In this document: piece by piece, positions 9,101 through 15,358 of the stretch | How the letters are laid out: every line of letters begins with the position of its first letter | How positions within the stretch are numbered: position 1 is the first letter of the stretch | NCBI GenBank assembly: GCA_030596465.1 | Contig: JAUVJW010000004.1 | Span: 1-26,568, forward strand | DNA from: Candidatus Fermentibacteraceae bacterium | Lineage (GTDB): Bacteria; Fermentibacterota; Fermentibacteria; Fermentibacterales; JCC-6 | Direction: 5' to 3' | DNA length: 26,568 nucleotides | The notes under the pieces: generated by a model | Told to the model about the DNA's origin: nothing | Seen by the model: only the letters and a program-made list of their open reading frames with translations | Database searches by the model: none | Position numbers and translations under genes: made by a program

Positions 9101-9998
9101 GGCGAATACTATCGATACTGTAGCTTTCATTACGGGGCTCAAGAAATTTAACATTCACAATTCCCGCCGCAAGAAGTTTTTCAAGCTTCTCCACACTCTC
9201 CACAGGTTCATCGCAACGAACCAGAAGCTCTCCCGTTTCGGGATCCGCGATATCCTCCGCAAAAGACTTGTGTACTATCTCTGAAATTCTTGACTGTCTT
9301 TTAAGAACAGCGGTAAGATCTTTTTCTTGAACAGGATAAAATGAAGCAAGTATTTCTGCTTCTGAACTCAAACCCAAAGCCCTTAAGAGCATAGTTATTG
9401 GTATACGCTTAGGTTTCTTATCAATATTTGCAAAAATAATGTCATTGGAATCCAGGGTTAAATCAAGCCAGGAACCTTTCTGAGGAATTACCCTTGCAGT
9501 ACAGATTCTTCGACCCCTCTGCTGCGTCTTTTCTTCAAAAAACACACCGGGACTTCTATGAAGCTGACTTACTATAACACGCTCGGCTCCATTAATAATA
9601 AAGGAACCGTTCTCTGTCATTTGCGGTAACTCGCCAAGGAATGTACCCTGGTCTACAGCCATTTTCATTACCAGCGTCTCTGGATCTCTGGTTACCAGTC
9701 GCATCGTAGCGTTAAGAGGTGCGGAATATGTAACGCCTCGCTCTACGGCTTCGCGTATTGAGTGTCTCGGACGACCAATATCGTAACCAACATACTCCAG
9801 AGAGAATTCTTTGGTGGAACTCTCAATGGGAAAAGTGTCTATTAATATCTTATGAAGCCCCTGGGGGAGCCTCTCCTCAGGCTTAACATCCGCCTGAAGA
9901 AAATTATCGAACGATTCCTTCTGTACTCTCAATAAGTCAGGAACTCGGATCGCGGGTTTTACGCGAGAAAAATTCCTCACAGGTCTCGTTGTTTTCAC
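6186..9998 (-). CDS. rpoB: DNA-directed RNA polymerase subunit beta
   Basis: Beta subunit of RNA polymerase, 1270 residues from the GTG at 9996-9998. An alternative GTG two codons upstream (10004) would sit directly on the AGAGGAG ribosome site with no spacer, so the second is preferred. Landmarks include the rifampicin-pocket segment (SQLSQFMEQTNPLAEL, then THKRRTSALGEGGLTRERAG), HYGRVCPVETPEGPNIGLI, the clamp-proximal RRKLRIGDKMAGRHGNKG, and the C-terminal GGKAQNGGQRLGEMEVWALEAYGA. Relative to E. coli the pocket has Glu for Asp516 and Thr for Asn518, while the His526 and Ser531 equivalents are kept. The length is close to other bacterial beta subunits, so the large insertions of some lineages are absent. 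The stop is one base before the rpoC start, implying tight translational coupling. Confidence 0.97.
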   Translation of the reverse strand: MKTTRPVRNFSRVKPAIRVPDLLRVQKESFDNFLQADVKPEERLPQGLHKILIDTFPIESSTKEFSLEYVGYDIGRPRHSIREAVERGVTYSAPLNATMRLVTRDPETLVMKMAVDQGTFLGELPQMTENGSFIINGAERVIVSQLHRSPGVFFEEKTQQRGRRICTARVIPQKGSWLDLTLDSNDIIFANIDKKPKRIPITMLLRALGLSSEAEILASFYPVQEKDLTAVLKRQSRISEIVHKSFAEDIADPETGELLVRCDEPVESVEKLEKLLAAGIVNVKFLEPRNESYSIDSIRRTLAKEEAALGAGIEKSETSATMWIYEALRGTDAPSLDHARSYLRSMFFDSKRYSLSEVGRYKLNERLNINTSMDKLTLTVPDLVSIVDNLICLREGTNVSDDIDHLGNRRVKTVGELLGQEFSKGLARMARTIKDRMGQQDREKLRPQDLVNSRTLSSVINSFFGQSQLSQFMEQTNPLAELTHKRRTSALGEGGLTRERAGFDVRDVHHTHYGRVCPVETPEGPNIGLITTLSVYASINRFGFLETPYRRVINGKITNEVSFLSADKEDRTTVAEADSLVDADNRLIGPLVRARKAGSFPMVTPEEVEYIDVSPMQLVGLSAALIPFLEHDDANRALMGSNMQRQAVPLLFTDDPVVGTGMEEIAARDSGALVTADRSGVITHVDAGRVVIKADGDEYDFDRDDVYNLRKFERSNQDTCVNQKPLVSVGDVVEKGDILADGMATKNGRLAIGVNALVAFTPWNGYNFEDAIVVSERVVKDDTFTSVHIVELETQFRETKLGPEELTYDLPNATEKRIAMRNLDDSGIVRVGSRIRAGDILVGKVSPKGEQDLSPEERLIRAIFGKRASDVKDTSLKAPVGMLGIVVDVKVYSRRDDTERGRREIESRVDTLREERMESERRLFEDRNGMLREVLGGQKAATFIDSVTGEQLIPEGRKITATFLKKVDFTDLDFNRQLVEDLVVDDRARRILRSAENKLKELNDNYQDIEDRLHRGDELKPGVTRLVKVYIAKRRKLRIGDKMAGRHGNKGVVSIIVPEEDMPYLPDGTPVDICLNPLGVPSRMNVGQIMETNLGMAAAELGINTITPVFDSVKNETIGDLLEEAGLDRDGKTVLYDGRTGNPFDHRVTVGRMYMLKLAHQVEDKIHARSTGPYAMVTQQPLGGKAQNGGQRLGEMEVWALEAYGASHCLQEMLTIKSDDVDGRTEAYKAIVHGRNVETRGTPEAFNVLLSEMRSLALDVELDMADERER

Positions 9999-10080
9999 TG
10001 CCACTCCTCTACACTGCTCCTGTACCGAAATAAGCTAATTAGCGGTATGTCACGAATCTCTCACCAGCACTTTTTAAGAA

Positions 10081-10141
10081 CCCGGCAAGAATTCCGGGAA
10101 TAAGGGGCTGAAGGCGGGAAAAGTAGTACTCTCCTCCCGCC
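10081..10141 (-). promoter_or_regulatory. Two hairpins in the rplL-rpoB gap (probable attenuator or processing site)
   Basis: The 165-base gap between rplL and rpoB is the largest within the protein-coding part of the cluster. It holds a strong hairpin, GGCGGGA (10113-10119) with TCCCGCC (10135-10141), lengthened by CTGA/TCAG (10109-10112 and 10143-10146) across one mismatch. A smaller one follows, CCCGG (10081-10085) with CCGGG (10094-10098). On the minus strand the smaller hairpin is followed by TTCTTAAAAAG, a weak T-rich tail. In E. coli the same gap carries a partial terminator and an RNase III site that lower rpoBC expression below that of rplL. Position and structure suggest the same role here (inference). 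Confidence 0.55.
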
Positions 10142-10163
10142 GTCAGTATAGGTAACACGGTAT

Positions 10164-10541
10164 CTATTTGAGAACAGCGGTTCCACCGGCCTCTTCAAGC
10201 TGCTTCTTTACCTCTTCTGCCTCTGGCTTCTCAATGCCCTCTTTGACCTTGGACGGTACATTGTCTACAAGATCCTTGGCTTCTTTGAGACCCAGACCTG
10301 TAAGTTCACGAACGACCTTGATTACGGCGATCTTCTTGGCTCCAAAGCTTTCAAGAACAACGTCGAACTCGCTCTGCTCTTCAACTGCTTCACCGGCAGG
10401 ACCGGCTGCGGCAACTGCTGCGGCTGGTGCTGCTGCTGAAACACCGAACTTGTCTTCCATTTCTTTCACAAGCTCAGCGAGCTCAAGAACGGTCATGTTT
10501 GAAATAGCCTCGATGACCGCGGCCTTTCTGTCTTCACTCAT
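10164..10541 (-). CDS. rplL: 50S ribosomal protein L7/L12
   Basis: L7/L12 forms the flexible multi-copy stalk that recruits translation GTPases. The 125 residues show the standard layout: an N-terminal dimerisation helix region (about 1-35, VLELAELVKEMEDKFGV), an Ala/Pro/Gly hinge (about 36-55), and a C-terminal domain with EFDVVLESFGAKKIAVIKVV and GLGLKEAKDLVD, the factor-binding face. The start is ATG at 10541 behind GGAGG with seven bases of spacing, the strongest ribosome site in the cluster. This suits a protein needed in several copies per ribosome. It lies 57 bases after rplJ, with a hairpin in between. Confidence 0.98.
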   Translation of the reverse strand: MSEDRKAAVIEAISNMTVLELAELVKEMEDKFGVSAAAPAAAVAAAGPAGEAVEEQSEFDVVLESFGAKKIAVIKVVRELTGLGLKEAKDLVDNVPSKVKEGIEKPEAEEVKKQLEEAGGTAVLK

Positions 10542-10561
10542 CGCATTTCCTCCGTACTTCG

Positions 10562-10581
10562 CGGAATTCCAGTGAATTCCG
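10562..10581 (-). promoter_or_regulatory. rplJ-rplL intergenic hairpin
   Basis: CGGAATTC (10562-10569) and GAATTCCG (10574-10581) form a perfect eight-pair stem with a CAGT loop. It sits just upstream of the rplL ribosome site without covering it. It may stabilise or process the mRNA so that L7/L12 is made in excess over L10. There is no T run on either strand, so it is not a simple terminator. Confidence 0.5.
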
Positions 10582-10598
10582 TGTTACTATTGTTCAAG

Positions 10599-11129
10599 TT
10601 ATTCTTTGCTCTCGCTGATGGCATTAACAGCATAAAGGAACTTTCTGATAACACCACTGGTAACCATTACGAAACCCTGCAGAGGTGAGTTCATGGAACC
10701 AATCACCCTGGCAAGAAGCTCTTCCTTACCTGGCATATCAGCCAGACTGATAACCTCGTCTGCGCTGAAGGTTCTTCCGGAAACAAACCCGCCCTTCATT
10801 ACAAGCAATCCTTTGTGGGCTTTTGAGAAAGCCTTTATGATCCTTGCCGGTGCCACTTCATCTTCACTGTACGCAATAGCGGTAGGTCCATTGAGAAGAC
10901 CAAAGATGTCTTCCTCCGGCTTTATGCCAATATCCTCAAAAGCACGCTTGAGAAGAGTATTCTTGACAACAGTGAAAATGATACCGGCTTCACGCATCTG
11001 AATACGCAATTCAGTCATGGCCTCAACATTGATGCCGGTAAAATCAGCCAGTATAACTGAACCTGATTCGCCGATACCACCTTGAAGATCAGAGACTACG
11101 ACTTCTTTCTTGTTTCTGGTAATACTCAT
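10599..11129 (-). CDS. rplJ: 50S ribosomal protein L10
   Basis: L10 anchors the L7/L12 dimers to the 23S rRNA stalk base. The 176-residue length is normal for the family. Recognisable segments are LADFTGINVEAMTELR (rRNA-binding domain), the strand-turn-helix around FTVVKNTLLKRAFED, GPTAIAYSEDEVAPARI, and ELLARVIGSMNSPLQGFV before the C-terminal helix that carries L12. The ATG at 11129 has a GAGAGGAG ribosome site 8 bases upstream. Only 15 bases separate it from rplA, so the long leader that carries the L10 autoregulatory site in E. coli and Bacillus is absent in this position. Confidence 0.98.
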   Translation of the reverse strand: MSITRNKKEVVVSDLQGGIGESGSVILADFTGINVEAMTELRIQMREAGIIFTVVKNTLLKRAFEDIGIKPEEDIFGLLNGPTAIAYSEDEVAPARIIKAFSKAHKGLLVMKGGFVSGRTFSADEVISLADMPGKEELLARVIGSMNSPLQGFVMVTSGVIRKFLYAVNAISESKE

Positions 11130-11144
11130 TGTCGCGACTCCTCT

Positions 11145-11846
11145 CTACCTTAGCAATGCGCGGATATCATTGATATCCAAACGAATGCCGGGGCCCATTG
11201 TAGATGAAACAGAAATGTTTTTAAGGTAACGGCCCTTTACCGAAGCCGGCCTCAGCTGAATTACCTTTTCCATGAAAGTAAGAATGTTTTCTCTGAGAGC
11301 AATCTCTTCGAAGCTTGCTTTCCCTACCGGAACATGTACATTACCGGTCTTGTCAACCCTGAAGCTGATTTTTCCAGCCTTGGCGTCCTTTACAGCAGTT
11401 CCTACATCCATGGTGACTGTACCTGTTTTAGGGTTAGGCATAAGTCCTCTGGGTCCAAGAACCCTACCGAGTTTGCCAACTACACCCATCATATCAGGAG
11501 AAGCAATAACAACATCAAAGTCGAGCCAGCCGGCAGTAATCTTTTTTGCTGTTTCCTCGTCTCCAATAAAGTCAGCTCCCGCTGCTTTTGCTTCCTCAGC
11601 CTTGTCTCCCCTTGCGAAAGCAAGTACACGAACAACCTTACCGGTTCCATGTGGAAGCATGCAGGTACCGCGAACAACCTGATCGCTGTACTTGGGATCT
11701 ACTCCAAGATTACAGGCGACTTCGACTGTTTCGTTGAACTTTGCAGTAGCATGTTCTTTGATAGCAGCCACTGTCTCTTCAAGAGTATAGCTTTTCTCTC
11801 TGTCAATGGCTTTCAGGGCTTTCGCAAATCTTTTGCTATTAGCCAT
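11145..11846 (-). CDS. rplA: 50S ribosomal protein L1
   Basis: L1 forms the mobile stalk on the exit-site side of the large subunit and, in many bacteria, represses its own mRNA. The protein has 233 residues, the usual length. Family landmarks: KFNETVEVACNLGVDPKYSDQ near the N-terminus, MLPHGTGKVVRVLAF, the glycine-rich MMGVVGKLGRVLGPRGLMPNP stretch (approximate; the turn between domains), GTVTMDVG and GKISFRVDKTGNVHVPVGK. The ATG at 11844-11846 overlaps the rplK stop by eight bases (ATGGCTAA), with GGAGG upstream inside rplK. Translation is therefore very likely coupled to L11. Confidence 0.98.
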   Translation of the reverse strand: MANSKRFAKALKAIDREKSYTLEETVAAIKEHATAKFNETVEVACNLGVDPKYSDQVVRGTCMLPHGTGKVVRVLAFARGDKAEEAKAAGADFIGDEETAKKITAGWLDFDVVIASPDMMGVVGKLGRVLGPRGLMPNPKTGTVTMDVGTAVKDAKAGKISFRVDKTGNVHVPVGKASFEEIALRENILTFMEKVIQLRPASVKGRYLKNISVSSTMGPGIRLDINDIRALLR

Positions 11847-12267
11847 CCACCACCTCCAGGCCCATGCTGCGCGCGGTACCGGCTATCATGCTGATGGCGG
11901 ATTCCTCTGACGCTGCATTCAGGTCTTCTATTTTCAGCTTTGCAATCTCCCGGCACTGCTCTACAGTGACTGTTCCAACCTTTTCGCGGTTGGATTCAGC
12001 AGATCCCTTAGCTAACCCGGCTGCCCGTTTCAGCAGTACTGAAGCAGGGGGGGACTTGAGTATAAAGGTAAAGCTTCTGTCTTTGTAGACAGTAACTACC
12101 GCAGGAACGATAAGTCCTTCTTTGCCCTGGGTTCGAGCGTTGAAGTCCTTACAGAACCCAGCCAGATTTATTCCATACTGGCCGAGTGCAGGACCTACCG
12201 GCGGAGCCGGTGTAGCCTTGCCTGCAGGGAGTTGAAGCTTTACCACGCCCAAGATTTTCTTGGCCAT
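11839..12267 (-). CDS. rplK: 50S ribosomal protein L11
   Basis: L11 binds the GTPase-associated centre of the 23S rRNA and is the target region of thiostrepton-type antibiotics; it is also needed for RelA activation in many bacteria. The 142 residues show the N-terminal proline-rich PAGKATPAPPVGPALGQYG, then NLAGFCKDFNART, and a C-terminal rRNA-binding domain with GTVTVEQCREIAKLK and a Ser-rich end (ISMIAGTARSMGLEV). The ATG at 12267 follows AAGGAG with seven bases of spacing. The 95-base gap to nusG holds a hairpin that could serve L1 feedback. Confidence 0.98.
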   Translation of the reverse strand: MAKKILGVVKLQLPAGKATPAPPVGPALGQYGINLAGFCKDFNARTQGKEGLIVPAVVTVYKDRSFTFILKSPPASVLLKRAAGLAKGSAESNREKVGTVTVEQCREIAKLKIEDLNAASEESAISMIAGTARSMGLEVVDG

Positions 12268-12282
12268 GGTTACTCCTTTCTG

Positions 12283-12314
12283 CTGCTGACCCCTCCCCTT
12301 ACTGGGGCAAGCAG
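12283..12314 (-). promoter_or_regulatory. Leader hairpin before rplK (candidate L1 feedback site)
   Basis: CTGCT plus CCCC (12283-12287 and 12290-12293) pair with GGGG plus AGCAG (12304-12307 and 12310-12314). This gives two short stems separated by a 2x2 internal loop. Two stems around an internal loop just ahead of rplK is the general form of known L1-binding leader sites, but I cannot match the conserved loop bases with confidence. It may be only a structural spacer. Confidence 0.35.
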
Positions 12315-12362
12315 TAGTTTACCGGATTCTTATGACAAATGCCTGAAGGTTCCGGTGTACCC

Positions 12363-12965
12363 TCAGACCATCCTGACCTGTTTGTAATCTATTTCTACAG
12401 GCGCTTTCCGCCCGAATATCGTAAATATTATCCTGACCTTACCCCGCTCGGCGTTGATATTCTCCACAACACCGGTAAAGTTTCTGAATGGACCATCGGT
12501 TACTCTGACCGTCTGCCCAACCTTGAACTGGATCCGTACAACTTTTTTGTCAGTTGCTCCGGTTGTCTGTCCTTGAATTCTCTTCATGTCCAGCACCGTA
12601 AGCGGTACAGGCTTCCCTCTGTTCATGGGAGGAAATCCACTGACATTGCTCATTGCTCGAATGTCCATAATAATCTCATCTGTAATTTCCAGCTGAACAA
12701 AAACATAACCGGGGTACAGCTTTTTCTCTCTGGTGTATTCTTTACCGTTTTTCCTGTGGGTAATTTCCTCGGTAGGAATCAGAGTTTTACCTATACGACC
12801 GGGGTATCTGCGTAAAAGCTGACCTTCAAGAAATTTTGCTACCTTCTGCTCATAGCCGGAAAACGAATGAACCACATACCACTTGAAATTTTTGTTCTCT
12901 TCTTCAGACTCAGCCACAACTTCGCCTGTATCGCTAGGTGTGTTCTTTAACGGTTCAACAGTCAT
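12363..12965 (-). CDS. nusG: Transcription termination/antitermination factor NusG
   Basis: NusG binds the beta' clamp helices and links RNA polymerase to Rho or to ribosomal protein S10. The 200 residues consist of an acidic N-terminal extension of about 25 residues (rich in Glu/Ser, unlike the short E. coli start), an NGN domain starting at KWYVVHSFSGYEQKVA (about 28-44) with KLYPGYVFVQLE, and a C-terminal KOW domain with FKVGQTVRVTDGPFRNFTG. The ATG at 12965 is preceded by an AGAAAGG site. It lies 25 bases after secE, the standard secE-nusG pair. Confidence 0.97.
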   Translation of the reverse strand: MTVEPLKNTPSDTGEVVAESEEENKNFKWYVVHSFSGYEQKVAKFLEGQLLRRYPGRIGKTLIPTEEITHRKNGKEYTREKKLYPGYVFVQLEITDEIIMDIRAMSNVSGFPPMNRGKPVPLTVLDMKRIQGQTTGATDKKVVRIQFKVGQTVRVTDGPFRNFTGVVENINAERGKVRIIFTIFGRKAPVEIDYKQVRMV

Positions 12966-12990
12966 TGTGTGCCTTTCTCTGAAATTTTTA

Positions 12991-13227
12991 TCAGCCCAGG
13001 AGCCGAACCAGGCCTGTCATTGCCGCCGCTGTAATTTTGTCAACTATAAATATCCAGATAGCCACAATTACAACCGCCCCGATCACAACCCAGGTGGAGG
13101 AAATTGCTTCGTCACGACTGGGCCACGCCACCTTGATCATTTCGGCTTTTACCTCTCCGAAAAATTCTACGGCCGTCTGCCACCACCTGATCAGCAGATG
13201 ATCGCTTTTTGCAACCTTTACAGCCAT
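12991..13227 (-). CDS. secE: Preprotein translocase subunit SecE
   Basis: SecE clamps the SecY channel in the inner membrane. The 78-residue protein is of the short single-span type. It has an amphipathic N-terminal helix, the conserved VEFFGEVKAEMIKVAWPSRDE segment (approximate boundary), then one membrane helix (about 50-70, STWVVIGAVVIVAIWIFIV). The start is set at ATG 13225-13227 behind GGAG. A longer open frame running upstream to 13305 would cross the tRNA-Trp gene and is not real. The gene starts 48 bases downstream of tRNA-Trp and leads into nusG. Confidence 0.95.
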   Translation of the reverse strand: MAVKVAKSDHLLIRWWQTAVEFFGEVKAEMIKVAWPSRDEAISSTWVVIGAVVIVAIWIFIVDKITAAAMTGLVRLLG

Positions 13228-13275
13228 TTCTCCGTCCTTTCGGCATTCCTGCCAATCACTGTAATGAAGAGTGGC

Positions 13276-13351
13276 TGGCAGGGCAGGAAGGACTTGAACC
13301 CTCAACCGCCGGATTTGGAGTCCGGTGCACTGCCAATTGTGCTACTGCCCT
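13276..13351 (-). tRNA. tRNA-Trp (anticodon CCA)
   Basis: A 76-base cloverleaf: acceptor AGGGCAG/CTGCCCT with discriminator G and encoded CCA, D stem GCAC/GTGC, anticodon stem CCGGA/TCCGG around CTCCAAA, T stem GAGGG/CCTTC around TTCAAGT. It lies between rpmG and secE, the order seen in several bacterial phyla. Confidence 0.97.
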
Positions 13352-13382
13352 GCGGCCGCTCTTCTTAACCGTCAGTACCGCT

Positions 13383-13532
13383 CTATTTGCCTTCTCTGTG
13401 CAGAGTATGCTTTCTGCAGAAGCGACAGTACTTTCTGAGTTCCATCCTCTCGGGATGGGTTCTCTTGTTCTTGGTGGTGCTGTAGTTTCTGCGCTTGCAC
13501 TCTGTACATGCCAGTGTTACTATAATTCTCAC
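13383..13532 (-). CDS. rpmG: 50S ribosomal protein L33 (GTG start, zinc-binding form)
   Basis: A 49-residue L33 of the large subunit, encoded just after tuf. It has the Cys pairs CTEC (residues 9-12) and CRFC (residues 36-39), making it the zinc-ribbon form, plus the family segments RRNYSTTKNK and RKHTLHREGK. The start is GTG at 13530-13532, reading as MRIIVTLAC. An adjacent in-frame GTG at 13535 is possible but fits the usual N-terminus less well. It begins 7 bases after the tuf stop, so it depends on tuf readthrough or coupling. The ribosome site is weak (AGG). The gene is easily missed because it lacks an ATG start and is short. Confidence 0.94.
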   Translation of the reverse strand: MRIIVTLACTECKRRNYSTTKNKRTHPERMELRKYCRFCRKHTLHREGK

Positions 13533-13539
13533 CACTAAC

Positions 13540-14736
13540 CTACTTTATAACTTTTGTTACCACTCCCGCGCCTACTGTGCGTCCACCCTCGCGAATAGCG
13601 AAACGGAGGCCCTCTTCCATGGCGATAGGAGTAATAAGTTCAACATTCATTTTCACATTGTCACCAGGCATTATCATTTCCATACCCTCAGGGAGGCCGA
13701 TTGCTCCTGTAACATCAGTTGTACGGAAGTAGAACTGAGGTCTGTAGCCGTTGAAGAATGGTTTGTGACGACCACCCTCCTTCTGGCTGAGTATATAAAC
13801 CTCTCCCTCGAACGTGGTATGAGGAGTAATTGAACCCGGTTTGGCTATTACCTGACCGCGCTCGATCTCGTCCTTGCCAACACCTCTAAGAAGAAGACCA
13901 ACATTGTCGCCGGCCATGCCCTCATCGAGGATCTTACGGAACATTTCAACACCGGTACAAACTGTAGGACGGGTTTCACGAATTCCTACAAGCTCGATCT
14001 TATCCTGTGTATGAACAATGCCACGCTCAATACGACCGGTTGCAACTGTACCGCGACCGGGGATCGAGAAAACATCTTCAACAGGCATAAGGAAAGGCTT
14101 GTCTGTATCACGCTCTGGTGTGGGGATCCAGGTATCCACAGCTTCCATAAGCTCGTAAATACATTTGGCGTCGGGATCATCGGGAGTGCCCGTGCTGTTA
14201 AGGGCCTTTAGAGCTGAACCGCGGATAATCGGGCTGTCTTCTTCAAACTTGTACTTTTCGAGAAGTTCCTGAACTTCCATCTCTACGAGTTCAATAAGCT
14301 CATCATCATCAACCATGTCGACCTTGTTAAGGAAAACAACCATTCTGGGAACATTCACCTGACGAGCAAGAAGAACGTGTTCCTGGGTCTGAGCCATAAC
14401 ACCGTCATTGGCACCAATAACAAGAATTGCTCCATCCATCTGTGCGGCACCTGTGATCATGTTCTTGATGTAGTCAGCGTGACCCGGGCAGTCAACATGT
14501 GCATAGTGCCTGGCTTCAGTCTGGTACTCCTGGTGAGAAGTCGCAATTGTTATACCGCGGGCCTTTTCCTCAGGAGCGTTATCGATCTGATCGAATGCCA
14601 CATACTTAACATCATCATTCTGTGTGGCAAGACACTTTGTGATTGCCGCGGTAAGAGTTGTCTTACCGTGATCAATGTGACCAATTGTACCCACATTCAC
14701 ATGCGGCTTAGTCCTCTCAAATTTTTCTTTGGCCAT
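13540..14736 (-). CDS. tuf: Translation elongation factor Tu
   Basis: EF-Tu delivers aminoacyl-tRNA to the ribosome in a GTP-dependent way. The 398-residue protein shows all G-domain motifs: G1 GHIDHGKT (residues 19-26), switch region ARGITIAT, G3 DCPGH with the catalytic His region, G4 NKVD, and G5 GSALKAL. Domains 2 and 3 follow (FSIPGRGTVATGRIERG; NVKMNVELITPIAMEEGLRFAIREGGRTVGAG). Length and motifs are typical. Ile replaces the usual Val in GHVDHGKT. ATG 14736 is behind AGGAG with six bases of spacing. It follows four tRNA genes and precedes rpmG, so the tRNA promoter at 15225-15253 probably drives it. Confidence 0.99.
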   Translation of the reverse strand: MAKEKFERTKPHVNVGTIGHIDHGKTTLTAAITKCLATQNDDVKYVAFDQIDNAPEEKARGITIATSHQEYQTEARHYAHVDCPGHADYIKNMITGAAQMDGAILVIGANDGVMAQTQEHVLLARQVNVPRMVVFLNKVDMVDDDELIELVEMEVQELLEKYKFEEDSPIIRGSALKALNSTGTPDDPDAKCIYELMEAVDTWIPTPERDTDKPFLMPVEDVFSIPGRGTVATGRIERGIVHTQDKIELVGIRETRPTVCTGVEMFRKILDEGMAGDNVGLLLRGVGKDEIERGQVIAKPGSITPHTTFEGEVYILSQKEGGRHKPFFNGYRPQFYFRTTDVTGAIGLPEGMEMIMPGDNVKMNVELITPIAMEEGLRFAIREGGRTVGAGVVTKVIK

Positions 14737-14816
14737 GAGCTACTCCTACTCTCGGCAAGGGTTTCAGTATCCGTCTCTCATTAACTCTTAATTACCACCG
14801 ATACACAAAGGTCTCG

Positions 14817-14892
<76 letters not shown>

Positions 14893-14924
14893 ACTCAAAA
14901 CCCTGAAACGGCCTCCTGCGGCTC

Positions 14925-15000
14925 TGGAGCGGGAGACGAGCCTCGAACTCGCGACCCTCAGCTTGGAAGGCTGATGCTCTGCCAACTGAGCTACTCCCGC
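14925..15000 (-). tRNA. tRNA-Gly (anticodon TCC)
   Basis: A 76-base cloverleaf with acceptor GCGGGAG/CTCCCGC, anticodon stem TCAGC/GCTGA around CTTCCAA, T loop TTCGAGG and encoded TCCA end. It reads GGA/GGG codons. Confidence 0.97.
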
Positions 15001-15009
15001 TCGGAACCA

Positions 15010-15095
15010 TGGTGGCGAGGGGTGGATTTGAACCACCGAAGGCATCCGCCAACAGATTTACAGTCTGCCCCCTTTGACCACTCGGGAACCTCGCC
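15010..15095 (-). tRNA. tRNA-Tyr (anticodon GTA)
   Basis: An 86-base class II tRNA with acceptor GGCGAGG/CCTCGCC, anticodon stem GCAGA/TCTGT (one G-U) around CTGTAAA, a long variable arm as expected for bacterial tRNA-Tyr, T loop TTCAAAT and encoded ACCA end. Confidence 0.97.
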
Positions 15096-15137
15096 TCTAT
15101 TCCTTTATGTAGTAACGCTTTCGCGTCTTTTTCCTCC

Positions 15138-15213
15138 TGGAGCTGGCGATGGGACTTGAACCCGCAACCTGCTGATTACAAATCAGCTGCTCTACCAATT
15201 GAGCTACGCCAGC
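15138..15213 (-). tRNA. tRNA-Thr (anticodon TGT)
   Basis: A 76-base cloverleaf with acceptor GCTGGCG/CGCCAGC, anticodon stem GCTGA/TCAGC around TTTGTAA, T loop TTCAAGT and encoded TCCA end. It is the first gene of the transcription unit, a few bases after the predicted start site, and reads ACA codons. Confidence 0.97.
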
Positions 15214-15224
15214 ACAGGACAGCG

Positions 15225-15253
15225 ATAATACTATTACGCGTAAACACCGTCAA
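15225..15253 (-). promoter_or_regulatory. Sigma70-type promoter of the tRNA-tuf-rpoBC cluster
   Basis: On the minus strand TTGACG (15248-15253) and TATTAT (15225-15230) are separated by exactly 17 bases. This matches the -35/-10 consensus at five of six positions each. The predicted start near 15218 leaves a leader of about five bases before tRNA-Thr(TGT), as expected for a tRNA promoter. GC-rich bases after the -10 would suit stringent control, but that is inference. It is the strongest promoter I can see for the whole minus-strand cluster. Confidence 0.85.
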
Positions 15254-15282
15254 GTCTGAATACCTGTAAAATAGTGTACCTG

Positions 15283-15309
15283 TTGACTGAGCCATTTTTT
15301 ATTCATAAT
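15283..15309 (+). promoter_or_regulatory. Candidate divergent promoter for the ABC transporter operon
   Basis: TTGACT (15283-15288) is followed 15 bases later by CATAAT (15304-15309); an alternative -10, TAATTT, lies at 17 bases. The A+T-rich run after it supports a promoter. It lies 30 bases from the opposing tRNA promoter, so the two may compete or share control. The spacing is not ideal. Confidence 0.45.
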
Positions 15310-15358
15310 TTGTACTTAAAGCTGCAAAATTATTTTTTGACGGGAGACAAAAAAAAAC

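Noticed and set aside
12991..13305. A longer secE start upstream at 13305
   Set aside because: The extra codons cover the 3' end of tRNA-Trp and the spacer. The conserved SecE sequence begins at the ATG at 13227, which has its own ribosome site.
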